NCBI RefSeq assembly: GCF_002120225.1
Contig: NZ_LAPZ01000001.1
Coordinates: 434,001 to 498,000 of the forward strand
Origin: Tenacibaculum holothuriorum
GTDB lineage: Bacteria; Bacteroidota; Bacteroidia; Flavobacteriales; Flavobacteriaceae
DNA length: 64,000 bases
Direction of reading: 5' to 3'
Part shown: in pieces, positions 32,155 through 40,336 of the stretch
Numbering within the stretch: position 1 is the stretch's first letter
Layout: each line of letters starts with the position of its first letter
Notes under the pieces: model-generated
Databases searched by the model: none
What the model saw: only the letters and a program-made list of their open reading frames with translations
What the model was told of the DNA's origin: nothing
Translations under genes and position numbers: made by a program

Positions 32155-32931
32155 ATGGAAATATTTTTACAACCAGATACTTGGGGTGCCTTGGTTACGT
32201 TAACTTTTTTAGAAATTGTTTTAGGTATCGATAACATTATATTTATATCGATTGCTGCAAACAAACTTCCTGAAAATCAACAGAAAAAAGCAACCAACAT
32301 TGGTTTAGTTTTAGCCATGTTATTACGTATTGCTTTATTATTTGGTATTTCATTGCTTATTGCTATGAACTCTCCTCTTTTCCATATTGATTTATCTTGG
32401 TTTAAAGCTGGTGTAACTGGTCAAGCATTAATTTTATTTGCTGGGGGAATATTTTTACTATATAAAAGTACCAAAGAAATTCACCATAAAGTAGAAGGTG
32501 ACGATGACGACGAAACTAATGGCAAGCCTCAAAAAGGATATACATTAACTCAAGCTATCATTCAAATTACCTTAATTAATATTGTATTCTCATTCGATTC
32601 TATTTTAACTGCTGTGGGTATGACTAATGGTGTTGAAGGTGCGATGATTATTATGATAACATCTGTAGTTTTATCAATGATTATTATGATGTTATTTGCT
32701 AATCCTGTTGGTAAATTTGTAAATAAGCATCCAACCATTCAAATGTTAGGATTATCATTCTTAATCTTAATTGGGTTCATGTTAATTGCTGAAAGTGCTC
32801 ATTTATCACATGCAGTATTATTTGGTGAAGAAATGGGTACAATTCCTAAAGGATATTTATATTTTGCTATTACATTCTCTTTAGTTGTAGAAATGCTAAA
32901 TATGAGAATGAGAGGTAATTCTAAGAAATAA
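32155..32931 (+). CDS. TerC-family integral membrane protein
   Basis: A 258-residue polytopic protein. The signature LEIVLGIDNIIFISIAANKL (19-38) and the second DSILTAVGMT motif carry the conserved Asp residues in helices that define TerC. Recent family knowledge links TerC proteins to metal (Mn) export to exoenzymes, while older annotation links them to tellurite resistance. A His/Asp-rich loop (KEIHHKVEGDDDDET, about 107-121) sits between helices 3 and 4. No other ter gene is near, although a TerB-like gene occurs 14 kb away in a different context. Confidence 0.93.
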   Translation: MEIFLQPDTWGALVTLTFLEIVLGIDNIIFISIAANKLPENQQKKATNIGLVLAMLLRIALLFGISLLIAMNSPLFHIDLSWFKAGVTGQALILFAGGIFLLYKSTKEIHHKVEGDDDDETNGKPQKGYTLTQAIIQITLINIVFSFDSILTAVGMTNGVEGAMIIMITSVVLSMIIMMLFANPVGKFVNKHPTIQMLGLSFLILIGFMLIAESAHLSHAVLFGEEMGTIPKGYLYFAITFSLVVEMLNMRMRGNSKK

Positions 32932-32962
32932 TTAAGAAAAGTTTATGACACTTTTCTTCAAT

Positions 32963-33000
32963 ACCTGATGATAAATTATCATCAGGTGTTTTATTTTTTA
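32963..33000 (+). terminator. Terminator of the TerC gene
   Basis: ACCTGATGATA (32963-32973) pairs with TATCATCAGGT (32977-32987) and is followed by a T-rich tail. The next gene's -7 element begins right after it. Confidence 0.8.
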
Positions 33001-33008
33001 TATTTTTG
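33001..33008 (+). promoter_or_regulatory. -7 element of the His-rich protein gene; near-leaderless
   Basis: TATTTTTG matches TAnnTTTG exactly and ends 5 bp before the ATG at 33014, so the transcript must begin at or just beside the start codon. Confidence 0.5.
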
Positions 33009-33013
33009 CCCAA

Positions 33014-33334
33014 ATGCAGCTGTTTAAGAAACTCATAGCAACCCTTTTTTTCATCGCTTTAGTATTACCTACAGCAATTCAGTCTATGCATGCTTTCAAA
33101 GAGCATGAGCATGTTGTATGTACCTCTAAAACAGATCAGCATTTACATGAATTAGAAAATGATTGTGCAGAGTTACACTTACAATTAGAGCTCTTTTCTT
33201 TTCAAATAAATAATAATTACGAGGTAATTCCTCAAGATTATTATTCACAAAATTTTATCGAACAACCACAACAAGATAAGGTTGTTTACTTTTCTAAAAA
33301 ATCATCTAGAGCACCACCCTACTTTACTATTTAA
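33014..33334 (+). CDS. Small secreted Cys/His protein, putative metal binding
   Basis: A 106-residue protein with a signal peptide (to about residue 23). A Cys/His-rich segment follows (FKEHEHVVCTSKTDQHLHEL in part, then ENDCAELHLQLE), and a C-terminus with the RAPP motif (SSRAPPYFTI). This pattern (H/Cys cluster, then a second Cys, then a PP near the end) is like the small 'HYC_CC_PP'-type proteins of Bacteroidota, an identification made from memory. It precedes a TonB-dependent receptor by 70 bp on the same strand, so the pair probably forms an operon for metal acquisition. Confidence 0.75.
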   Translation: MQLFKKLIATLFFIALVLPTAIQSMHAFKEHEHVVCTSKTDQHLHELENDCAELHLQLELFSFQINNNYEVIPQDYYSQNFIEQPQQDKVVYFSKKSSRAPPYFTI

Positions 33335-33404
33335 TCAGTTTTTATTGGAGAGTATAACTACTTCAAGCTCAATTTTATTTAAAATCATTAAATAGTAAAT
33401 ACTA

Positions 33405-35669
33405 ATGAAAAAATTATTTACAATCCTATTTTTATTAGGATTCGTTGCTGTATATGCACAAAACAGTTTATCTGGAAAAATTACCGACACTAATAATCAA
33501 CCTTTAGAAGGAGTAGAGATTTATGCTCCTATGCTTCATAAAGGAACAACAACAAATCAAAAAGGAGAATACACTTTAAAAAATATTCCTAACGGAGAGA
33601 TAACAATTAATGTAACTTTTTTAGGTTATAAAACTATTACTAAAACTTTTTCTTTCAAGAATAATAGTATTACAGACAACTTTTCTCTTAAGGAAGCTAT
33701 TTTTGAAATAGACGAGGTTATTGTTTCTACACCTTTCAATAAACTACAATCAGACAATGTTATGAAAGTTGATAGATTAACAGCCAAATCTTTACAAAAA
33801 ACTGGAGCTAGTTCATTAGCAGAAGGAATTACAAATATTGCTGGTGTATCTCAAATTTCTACAGGAATTGGAATTGGAAAGCCAGTTATTAGAGGGCTTA
33901 GTGGTAACAGAGTTTTAGTATATACTCAAGGGGTACGTTTAGAAAATCAACAATATGGTAGTGAGCATGGTTTAGGGTTAAGTGATAATGGAATACAAAG
34001 TATTGAAGTAATTAAAGGTCCTGCTTCTTTATTATACGGTTCTGATGCTTTAGGAGGTGTTTTATATATTAATCCTGAAAAATTTGCTCCAGAGAACAAA
34101 TCTCAACTCTTATTTGGTCAACGTTACTTTAGTAATACTTTAGGTAGTAATACTACGATAGGCTTAAAACACTCTGGTAATTTATGGAATTTTTTAGCAA
34201 GAGGAACATATGCTCTTCATTCAGATTATAAGATTCCAACTAATCAAAGAGTAACAAACACTCGTTTTAAAGAAAAAGATTTAAAATTAGGTGTAGGTTT
34301 CAATAAAGATTATTTTACTTCAGAATTACGTTATAACTTTAACAACACAGTTGTTGGTATTCCTGAAGAAGGAATTAAAGAACAAACTACAACTACTACT
34401 CCAGAGAATCCTTATCAAAAAATTAACAATCACGTTATTAGTTTACATAACCACATTTTCTTCGGAGATTCAAAATTAGATGCTGACTTTGGTTATATTA
34501 TTAACGACAGAAGTGAATTTGAAGAGCATGAAGATCATGATGAAGATGAAACTGAAGAAGAACATGAAGAGCATGGTGATGAAGCTGCCTTAAGAATGAA
34601 ACTAAAAACATTTAGCTATAATCTTAAATACCACTTACCAAAATTTGGTGATTTTGAAACACTTGTGGGTATACAAGGAATGCATCAAACTAATAAAAAC
34701 TTCGGAGAAGAACTTCTTATTCCAAACGCAAAAGTAAATGACTTTGGAGCTTTTGTTACTGCAAATTATGAATGGAATGACATAAACACATTACAAGCAG
34801 GTGTTCGTTTTGATAATAGAGCAATAACCACCGAAAGACATGAAGTTCAACATGAAGATGAAACTCATATTTTTAATGCGATAGACAAATCTTTCAATAG
34901 TTTTACAGCCTCTTTAGGATTTAAAACTCTTTTATTTAAACATTTAGATACAAGAATAAATATCGCAACTGGTTTTAGAGCACCTAACTTAGCAGAGTTA
35001 ACTTCAAACGGAGTACATCACGGAACGAATCGTTTTGAAGTAGGAAACAACAACTTATCTACAGAAAAAAACATTCAAGTAGATCTTTCTTTTGAATATG
35101 ATACCGAGCATTTCGAATTATTTGCTAATGGTTTTTATAATTCTATTAACGATTATATTTTTATTGCTCCTACTGGTGAAGTTGAAGATGGCGCACCTGT
35201 TTTTAGATTCACTCAAGAAGATGCTAAATTATATGGAGGAGAATTTGGTTTTCACTTACACCCTCACCCGTTAGATTGGTTACATTTAGAAAGTAGTTTC
35301 GAAACAGTAATTGGTAAACAAAATAATGGAAGTTATTTACCTTTAATTCCTGCTAATACATGGAAAAACTCTTTTAGAGGAGAGTTTAATGTATCTAACT
35401 GGTTACAAAGTGGTTATGCCTCAGTTTCTTTAAATACTACTTTCGATCAAAATAATATTAGTTCTTTTGAAACTAAAACAAATGGCTATAGTTTAGTTAA
35501 CTTAGGCTTTGGTGGAGATTTAATATTTGGAAAAACTAAGTTCAATACTTCTATATCTGTAAACAATTTATTTAACAAGAAATATATTAATCATTTATCT
35601 CGCTTAAAATCTGATGGTATTTTAAATGCAGGTAGAAATATTGTACTAGGTTTACGTTTTACAATATAA
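33405..35669 (+). CDS. TonB-dependent receptor with His-rich loop, probable zinc/metal uptake
   Basis: A 754-residue outer membrane receptor. A signal peptide (to about 18) and a carboxypeptidase-regulatory-like domain (LSGKITDTNNQPLEGVEIY, 22-40) lead to a plug (GKPVIRGLSGNRVLVYTQGV near 158-177; IEVIKGPASLLYGSDALGGV, 200-219) and a barrel. One extracellular-type loop at about 371-393 alternates His with Asp and Glu (EEHEDHDEDETEEEHEEHGD). Such loops mark ZnuD-type zinc receptors, where they capture metal. With the small Cys/His protein just upstream this suggests zinc or another divalent metal as ligand; heme is less likely. Confidence 0.93.
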   Translation: MKKLFTILFLLGFVAVYAQNSLSGKITDTNNQPLEGVEIYAPMLHKGTTTNQKGEYTLKNIPNGEITINVTFLGYKTITKTFSFKNNSITDNFSLKEAIFEIDEVIVSTPFNKLQSDNVMKVDRLTAKSLQKTGASSLAEGITNIAGVSQISTGIGIGKPVIRGLSGNRVLVYTQGVRLENQQYGSEHGLGLSDNGIQSIEVIKGPASLLYGSDALGGVLYINPEKFAPENKSQLLFGQRYFSNTLGSNTTIGLKHSGNLWNFLARGTYALHSDYKIPTNQRVTNTRFKEKDLKLGVGFNKDYFTSELRYNFNNTVVGIPEEGIKEQTTTTTPENPYQKINNHVISLHNHIFFGDSKLDADFGYIINDRSEFEEHEDHDEDETEEEHEEHGDEAALRMKLKTFSYNLKYHLPKFGDFETLVGIQGMHQTNKNFGEELLIPNAKVNDFGAFVTANYEWNDINTLQAGVRFDNRAITTERHEVQHEDETHIFNAIDKSFNSFTASLGFKTLLFKHLDTRINIATGFRAPNLAELTSNGVHHGTNRFEVGNNNLSTEKNIQVDLSFEYDTEHFELFANGFYNSINDYIFIAPTGEVEDGAPVFRFTQEDAKLYGGEFGFHLHPHPLDWLHLESSFETVIGKQNNGSYLPLIPANTWKNSFRGEFNVSNWLQSGYASVSLNTTFDQNNISSFETKTNGYSLVNLGFGGDLIFGKTKFNTSISVNNLFNKKYINHLSRLKSDGILNAGRNIVLGLRFTI

Positions 35670-35724
35670 AATGTAAGTATTTATTTTTTTTACGACTAAA
35701 CACACATCAAATTGTTTCATTTAG

Positions 35725-35754
35725 TTGTATAAATTAAAAAAATATATAACTTTG
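35725..35754 (+). promoter_or_regulatory. Strong promoter with no coding gene downstream
   Basis: TTG (35725-35727), a 19-bp spacer and TAACTTTG (35747-35754) form a full consensus promoter. The only thing downstream before the convergent recG end is the hairpin-rich stretch to 35840. Confidence 0.7.
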
Positions 35755-35759
35755 AAGTG

Positions 35760-35840
35760 TAAATAATTACGAGCTGGGGGGCTTCTAATTATTAAATAAG
35801 TAAAAAGCTACTGATTTTATTATCGGCAGCTTTTTCTTTT
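35760..35840 (+). ncRNA. Putative small noncoding RNA (about 80 nt)
   Basis: The stretch follows a perfect promoter and ends in a terminator. Its first hairpin pairs AATAATTA (35762-35769) with TAATTATT (35086 equivalent at 35086 is not meant; the arm is 35086-free, positions 35786-35793) and AGC with GCT, exposing the loop TGGGGG (35775-35780). The second hairpin, AAAAAGCT with AGCTTTTT plus CTGAT with ATCGG, is the terminator (35803-35835) with a long T tail. No ATG-initiated frame of any length occurs. It may belong to a known flavobacterial RNA motif such as Flavo-1, which I could not test. The G-run loop suggests base-pairing with C-rich targets; function unknown. Confidence 0.6.
35803..35840 (+). 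terminator. Terminator of the putative small RNA
   Basis: AAAAAGCT and AGCTTTTT pair, extended by CTGAT with ATCGG through a one-base mismatch, followed by T-rich sequence. It may also serve the TonB receptor gene upstream. Confidence 0.75.
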
Positions 35841-35850
35841 TTTATTTAAA

Positions 35851-37947
35851 TTAACTGATGTTACTCCAAATACCCGTTTTCTTTTGTAGTTGTGTATATG
35901 TTTTTAAAAACAATTCATGTTCTGGTTTCGATAAATTAGGGTCTTCGTTTAACGTTTTAATAGCTATTTGACGTGCTTGATGCAAAATAGGACTGTCTTT
36001 AACAACATCGGCAATTTTTAAATTCAGTACACCACTTTGCTGAGTTCCCATAATATTTCCTGGACCTCTTAATTTTAAATCTACTTCGGCTATTTTAAAT
36101 CCGTCAGTAGTTTCTACCATGGTTTGTAAACGGGTTTTTCCATCGGAAGATAATTTGTAACTCGATAGTAAAATACAATAACTCTGTTCTGCTCCTCTAC
36201 CAACTCTACCTCTTAGCTGATGTAATTGACTTAATCCAAAGCGTTCAGAACTTTCAATAACCATAACCGATGCATTTGGAACATTTACTCCAACTTCAAT
36301 AACAGTTGTTGCTACCATTATTTGAGTTTCACCGTTGGCAAAACGCTCCATTTCATAATCTTTATCGGCAGGTTTCATTTGTCCATGAACAATACTTATT
36401 TGATATTTTGGTGAAGGAAATTCACGAGAAATACTTTCGTATCCATCCATCAAATCTTTATAATCCATTGCTTCCGATTCTTGAATTAACGGATATACCA
36501 CATACACTTGTCTACCTTTTTCTATCTCATCTTTTAAGAACTTAAAAACTGCTAATCTATTACTATCATAACGATGTACTGTTTTTATTTCTTTTCTTCC
36601 TGGTGGTAATTCATCTATGACAGAAATATCTAAATCTCCATAAACAGACATTGCCAAAGTTCTTGGTATTGGCGTAGCAGTCATTACTAAAATATGAGGG
36701 GGCAATTCATTCTTTTGCCACATTTTAGATCGTTGAGCAACTCCAAAACGATGTTGTTCATCAATAATGGCAATTCCTAAGTTTTTAAACTGTACTTTAT
36801 CCTCTAACAAAGCATGTGTACCTACTAAAATATGTAATGTTCCGTCTTCTAAATTTTGATGAATTTCTCTTCTCTTTTTGGTTTTTGTTGAGCCTGTTAG
36901 CAAGTTAACAGTAACATTGGTGCCTTTTAACAACTCTACCATTCCGTTGTAATGCTGGGTAGCCAAAATCTCAGTAGGAGCCATTATTGTTGCTTGATAT
37001 CCGTTATCAATTGCCAATAACATCGTTAATAAAGCAACAATGGTTTTACCAGAACCAACATCTCCTTGTAATAAGCGATTCATGTGAGCTCCAGTACTAA
37101 CATCTTTTCGAATTTCTTTTAAAACTCGTTTTTGGGCATTGGTTAATTCAAACGGTAGATAATTTTCGTAAAAATTGGTAAACTCCTCTCCTACTTTTTC
37201 AAAAACATATCCTTTAATTTTAGATTTTCGAATCAGCTTTTTTAACAACAATTGAATTTGAATAAAAAACAATTCTTCAAACTTTAATCTGTATTGAGCT
37301 TTTGCTAATAATTCTTGACTCTTAGGAAAATGAATATTCAACAAAGCTTCTTTCTTTCCAAAAAATTGATATTCATCAATAAAATACTTCGGAAATGTTT
37401 CTTCTATAGATCCATAAACTTGCTGTAACAAGTTTTGAATCATAGTTCGCATGACCTTATTGGTAATTCCTTTATTACTTAACTTTTCTGTCGAAGGATA
37501 CACAGGCTGCATAGCCATTTGAAGTTTACTTTTATAAGCACTCACAGTCTCCATTTCAGGATGTGGCATGCTTGCTTTACCATTAAACCAATTCAATTTT
37601 CCGTACACTACATAAGGTGTATTTACTTTAAGAGAATCTTGAATCCATTTTACACCTTTAAACCAAACCAATTCAATAGTTCCTGTAGCATCTGCAAAAG
37701 TGGCAACCAATCGGCTTCCTCTTTTTTGTTTTACCGTTTTTATACCTGTTATTTTTCCAACAATTTGAACTTCAGATGAGTTTTGTTGCAACTGATTTAT
37801 CGTATAAAACTGCGTTTTATCTACATATCTAAAAGGAAATAAATGTAATAAATCTCTACAAGTACGTATTCCTAGCTCAGAATACAACAATTCTGCCCTA
37901 GCAACACTTACTCCTTTTATATACGTAACGGGTTGATTTAAATTCAT
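35851..37947 (-). CDS. recG: ATP-dependent DNA helicase RecG
   Basis: A 698-residue helicase that remodels stalled replication forks and Holliday junctions. The N-terminal wedge/OB-fold domain (about 1-260; GKITGIKTVKQKRGSRLVAT) leads to the helicase core. The core contains Walker A GDVGSGKT, the DEQH box (AIIDEQHRFGVAQRSK), VMTATPIPRTLAM (motif III), and the C-terminal VATTVIEVGVNVPNASVMVI and QLRGRVGRG motifs. The TRG-type end (DLKLRGPGNIMGTQQSG) is specific to RecG over RecQ or PriA. It is divergent from the rRNA methyltransferase gene. Confidence 0.97.
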   Translation of the reverse strand: MNLNQPVTYIKGVSVARAELLYSELGIRTCRDLLHLFPFRYVDKTQFYTINQLQQNSSEVQIVGKITGIKTVKQKRGSRLVATFADATGTIELVWFKGVKWIQDSLKVNTPYVVYGKLNWFNGKASMPHPEMETVSAYKSKLQMAMQPVYPSTEKLSNKGITNKVMRTMIQNLLQQVYGSIEETFPKYFIDEYQFFGKKEALLNIHFPKSQELLAKAQYRLKFEELFFIQIQLLLKKLIRKSKIKGYVFEKVGEEFTNFYENYLPFELTNAQKRVLKEIRKDVSTGAHMNRLLQGDVGSGKTIVALLTMLLAIDNGYQATIMAPTEILATQHYNGMVELLKGTNVTVNLLTGSTKTKKRREIHQNLEDGTLHILVGTHALLEDKVQFKNLGIAIIDEQHRFGVAQRSKMWQKNELPPHILVMTATPIPRTLAMSVYGDLDISVIDELPPGRKEIKTVHRYDSNRLAVFKFLKDEIEKGRQVYVVYPLIQESEAMDYKDLMDGYESISREFPSPKYQISIVHGQMKPADKDYEMERFANGETQIMVATTVIEVGVNVPNASVMVIESSERFGLSQLHQLRGRVGRGAEQSYCILLSSYKLSSDGKTRLQTMVETTDGFKIAEVDLKLRGPGNIMGTQQSGVLNLKIADVVKDSPILHQARQIAIKTLNEDPNLSKPEHELFLKTYTQLQKKTGIWSNIS

Positions 37948-37982
37948 GCAAAACGAAAATACAAAAAGCCATTAAATTCAAC

Positions 37983-37990
37983 TATCTTTG
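37983..37990 (+). promoter_or_regulatory. -7 element of the RsmB-like gene
   Basis: TATCTTTG matches TAnnTTTG exactly, 18 bp before the ATG. No TTG is visible at -33. Confidence 0.45.
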
Positions 37991-38008
37991 CAGCCTTAAA
38001 TCCATCAA

Positions 38009-39220
38009 ATGAGACTACATAGAAATTTAGTTTTCGCGGTTATCGATAGCCTACGCGATATTTTTAATGAAGATGTTTATGCAGACAAAGCTGTTGAAAA
38101 AGCTTTAAAAAGAGACAAACGTTGGGGAGCAAGAGATCGTAAGTTCGTTGCCGAAACTATTTATGAAATTGTTCGTTGGAAACGTTTATATGCTGAAATT
38201 GCGAATGTTAAAGCTCCTTTTTCTCGACCAGATTTATGGCGTTTATTTGCCGTTTGGTGTGTTTTAAAAGGAATTAAATTACCAGATTGGAATCAAATTG
38301 AACCTACTCCAACTCGTAGAATTAAAGGAAAGTTTGATGAATTATCTAAAATTAGAAAGTTTAGAGAAGCTATTCCTGATTGGATTGATGAAGTTGGCGT
38401 TAGAGAATTAGGTGAAAAAGTTTGGACTAAAGAAATAGCTGCGTTAAACAAGCAAGCTGAAGTAATTTTAAGAACCAATACTTTAAATATTTCTAAAGAA
38501 CAGTTACAAAAAATGCTTCGCACTGAAGATATAGATACGGAATTCATCAAAGGAAATGATGATGCTTTAAAACTTGTAGAAAGAGCGAATGTTTTTAAAA
38601 CTGCTGCTTTTAAGAAAGGTTTTTTTGAAGTTCAAGATGCTTCTTCGCAATTAGTTGCTCCTTTTTTAGATGTGAAACCAGGTATGAAAGTTATTGATAC
38701 CTGTGCTGGTGCTGGTGGAAAAACCTTACACTTAGCATCTTTAATGGAAAACAAAGGACAAATTATAGCTATGGATATTTACGAAAGTAAATTAAAAAAG
38801 CTTAAAGTTCGTGCACGTAGAAACGGAGTTCACAACATCGATACTAAAGTTATCGATTCTACCAAAGTTATTAAGAAATTACATGGAAAAGCAGATAGAG
38901 TTTTAATTGATGCTCCATGTTCTGGTTTAGGAGTAATCAGAAGAAATCCTGATAGTAAATGGAAATTACAACCTGAGTTTTTAGATAGAATTAGAGGTGT
39001 TCAACAAGAGGTTTTACAACAATATTCTAAAATGGTTAAACCTGGCGGAAAGTTAGTTTATGCTACCTGCTCAGTGTTACCTTCTGAAAATCAGCAACAA
39101 ATAGAATTCTTTTTAGCTTCTGATGAAGGAAAAGATTTTATCTTTGTAGAAGATAAGAAAGTGCTTGCTTCAGAATCTGGTTTCGACGGATTCTATATGG
39201 CACTGTTAGAAAAGAAATAA
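38009..39220 (+). CDS. RsmB/NOP-family rRNA (cytosine-C5) methyltransferase
   Basis: A 403-residue SAM-dependent RNA methyltransferase. An N-terminal NusB-like helical region (about 1-110) precedes the Rossmann domain with the SAM-binding VIDTCAGAGGKTLHLASLM, and the two catalytic cysteines, DAPCSGLGVIRRNPDSKW and VYATCSVLPSENQQQIE. The TCS Cys is the nucleophile and the PCS Cys assists release. The target is most likely 16S rRNA m5C, as for RsmB, but RsmB and RsmF are not separable by eye. The next gene begins 2 bp after its stop. Confidence 0.93.
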   Translation: MRLHRNLVFAVIDSLRDIFNEDVYADKAVEKALKRDKRWGARDRKFVAETIYEIVRWKRLYAEIANVKAPFSRPDLWRLFAVWCVLKGIKLPDWNQIEPTPTRRIKGKFDELSKIRKFREAIPDWIDEVGVRELGEKVWTKEIAALNKQAEVILRTNTLNISKEQLQKMLRTEDIDTEFIKGNDDALKLVERANVFKTAAFKKGFFEVQDASSQLVAPFLDVKPGMKVIDTCAGAGGKTLHLASLMENKGQIIAMDIYESKLKKLKVRARRNGVHNIDTKVIDSTKVIKKLHGKADRVLIDAPCSGLGVIRRNPDSKWKLQPEFLDRIRGVQQEVLQQYSKMVKPGGKLVYATCSVLPSENQQQIEFFLASDEGKDFIFVEDKKVLASESGFDGFYMALLEKK

Positions 39221-39222
39221 TT

Positions 39223-40284
39223 ATGATGAAAAAATTACCCTTATTAATTTTTCTTGCTTCGTTTTCTCTTTTTGCGCAGCAAAGCTATTATAATGATGTA
39301 GATTTAACCAAATCTGGCACAGCATTACGTGATGAATTAGCAACGAAAATTATTAATACGCACACCAAAGTATTGAGTTACGGATGGGAAGCAGATCAAG
39401 CTACTGATGTAGATCCTAATGACGCTTCAAAAGTATTTTTAATTTATGGTTGGGAAGATGGTAGTGACTCTGATTGTACAAATGATTTAAAAAGAGGAAT
39501 TAATGACAATGGAGGGAGTAGTTGTGATTGGAATAGAGAACACGTGTATCCTAAATCTTTAGGAACACCTTCTTTTAGTAATAATACTACACCTGGTGCA
39601 GACGGACATCATATTAGAGCTAGTGATGTACAAAGAAACAATTCACGAGGAAATTTATTGTTTACCAATGGCTCTGGTAATTCTAAAAGTGTATCTGGTG
39701 GTTGGTATCCTGGAGATGAATGGTGTGGTGATGTAGCAAGAATTATTATGTATATGTATTTACGCTACGGAAATCAATGTTTACCAAAAAATGTTGGAAC
39801 TGGTGCTACTAATTCTGTTGATAGTAATATGATGAATTTATTCCTTGAATGGAATGCAGCTGATCCTGTTTCTGCTACCGAAGATCAACGTAATAATTAT
39901 CTTGAGAATTCTAGTAACACTTACGGTCAAGGTAATAGAAATCCTTTTATCGACAACCCGAATTTAGCTACTCAAATTTGGGGAGGTCCAACTGCCGAAA
40001 ATCGTTGGGCTACCGCTAGTACTGAAGAAAATGTTCTTTTATCTTCAATTGCTATTTTTCCAAATCCATCAACAACAAGAAGTATAAATATAAGAACACC
40101 TAATTCATCTCTTAGCATTATAAATATTACTTTATATTCTGTTATTGGTAAAAAAGTATTCTCTACTAATAAACCAGTATTTGATAATAATTTACTTACT
40201 ATTGAATCTTTAAATAGTGGTATTTATCTTTTAAAAATATCGAGTAAAAATTCGAGTACAACCAAAAAAATTATCATTCAATAA
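39223..40284 (+). CDS. Secreted endonuclease I-family nuclease with type IX sorting domain
   Basis: A 353-residue secreted DNase/RNase. A signal peptide (to about 18, LFAQQ) precedes an endonuclease I (EndA/NucM) domain: NREHVYPKSLG with the catalytic His, GADGHHIRASDVQRNNSRGN with the metal-binding His/Asn, and GDEWCGDVARIIMYMYLRYG. The last 75 residues (LLSSIAIFPNPS to the end, KKVFSTNK, LNSGIYLLKIS) are a type IX secretion sorting domain, so it leaves the cell or is surface attached. It would break down extracellular DNA for nutrients or competition. It ends in a strong terminator. Confidence 0.95.
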   Translation: MMKKLPLLIFLASFSLFAQQSYYNDVDLTKSGTALRDELATKIINTHTKVLSYGWEADQATDVDPNDASKVFLIYGWEDGSDSDCTNDLKRGINDNGGSSCDWNREHVYPKSLGTPSFSNNTTPGADGHHIRASDVQRNNSRGNLLFTNGSGNSKSVSGGWYPGDEWCGDVARIIMYMYLRYGNQCLPKNVGTGATNSVDSNMMNLFLEWNAADPVSATEDQRNNYLENSSNTYGQGNRNPFIDNPNLATQIWGGPTAENRWATASTEENVLLSSIAIFPNPSTTRSINIRTPNSSLSIINITLYSVIGKKVFSTNKPVFDNNLLTIESLNSGIYLLKISSKNSSTTKKIIIQ

Positions 40285-40313
40285 AAAAGGGAAGCTTAAA
40301 GCTTCCCTTTTTT
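40283..40313. terminator. Terminator after the endonuclease gene
   Basis: A long stem (AAAAAAGGGAAGCTT with AAGCTTCCCTTTTTT) with A and T flanks stops the endonuclease transcript and can also act on the convergent efflux operon. Confidence 0.88.
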
Positions 40314-40336
40314 TATTATTAATTTTTGTTATTAAA

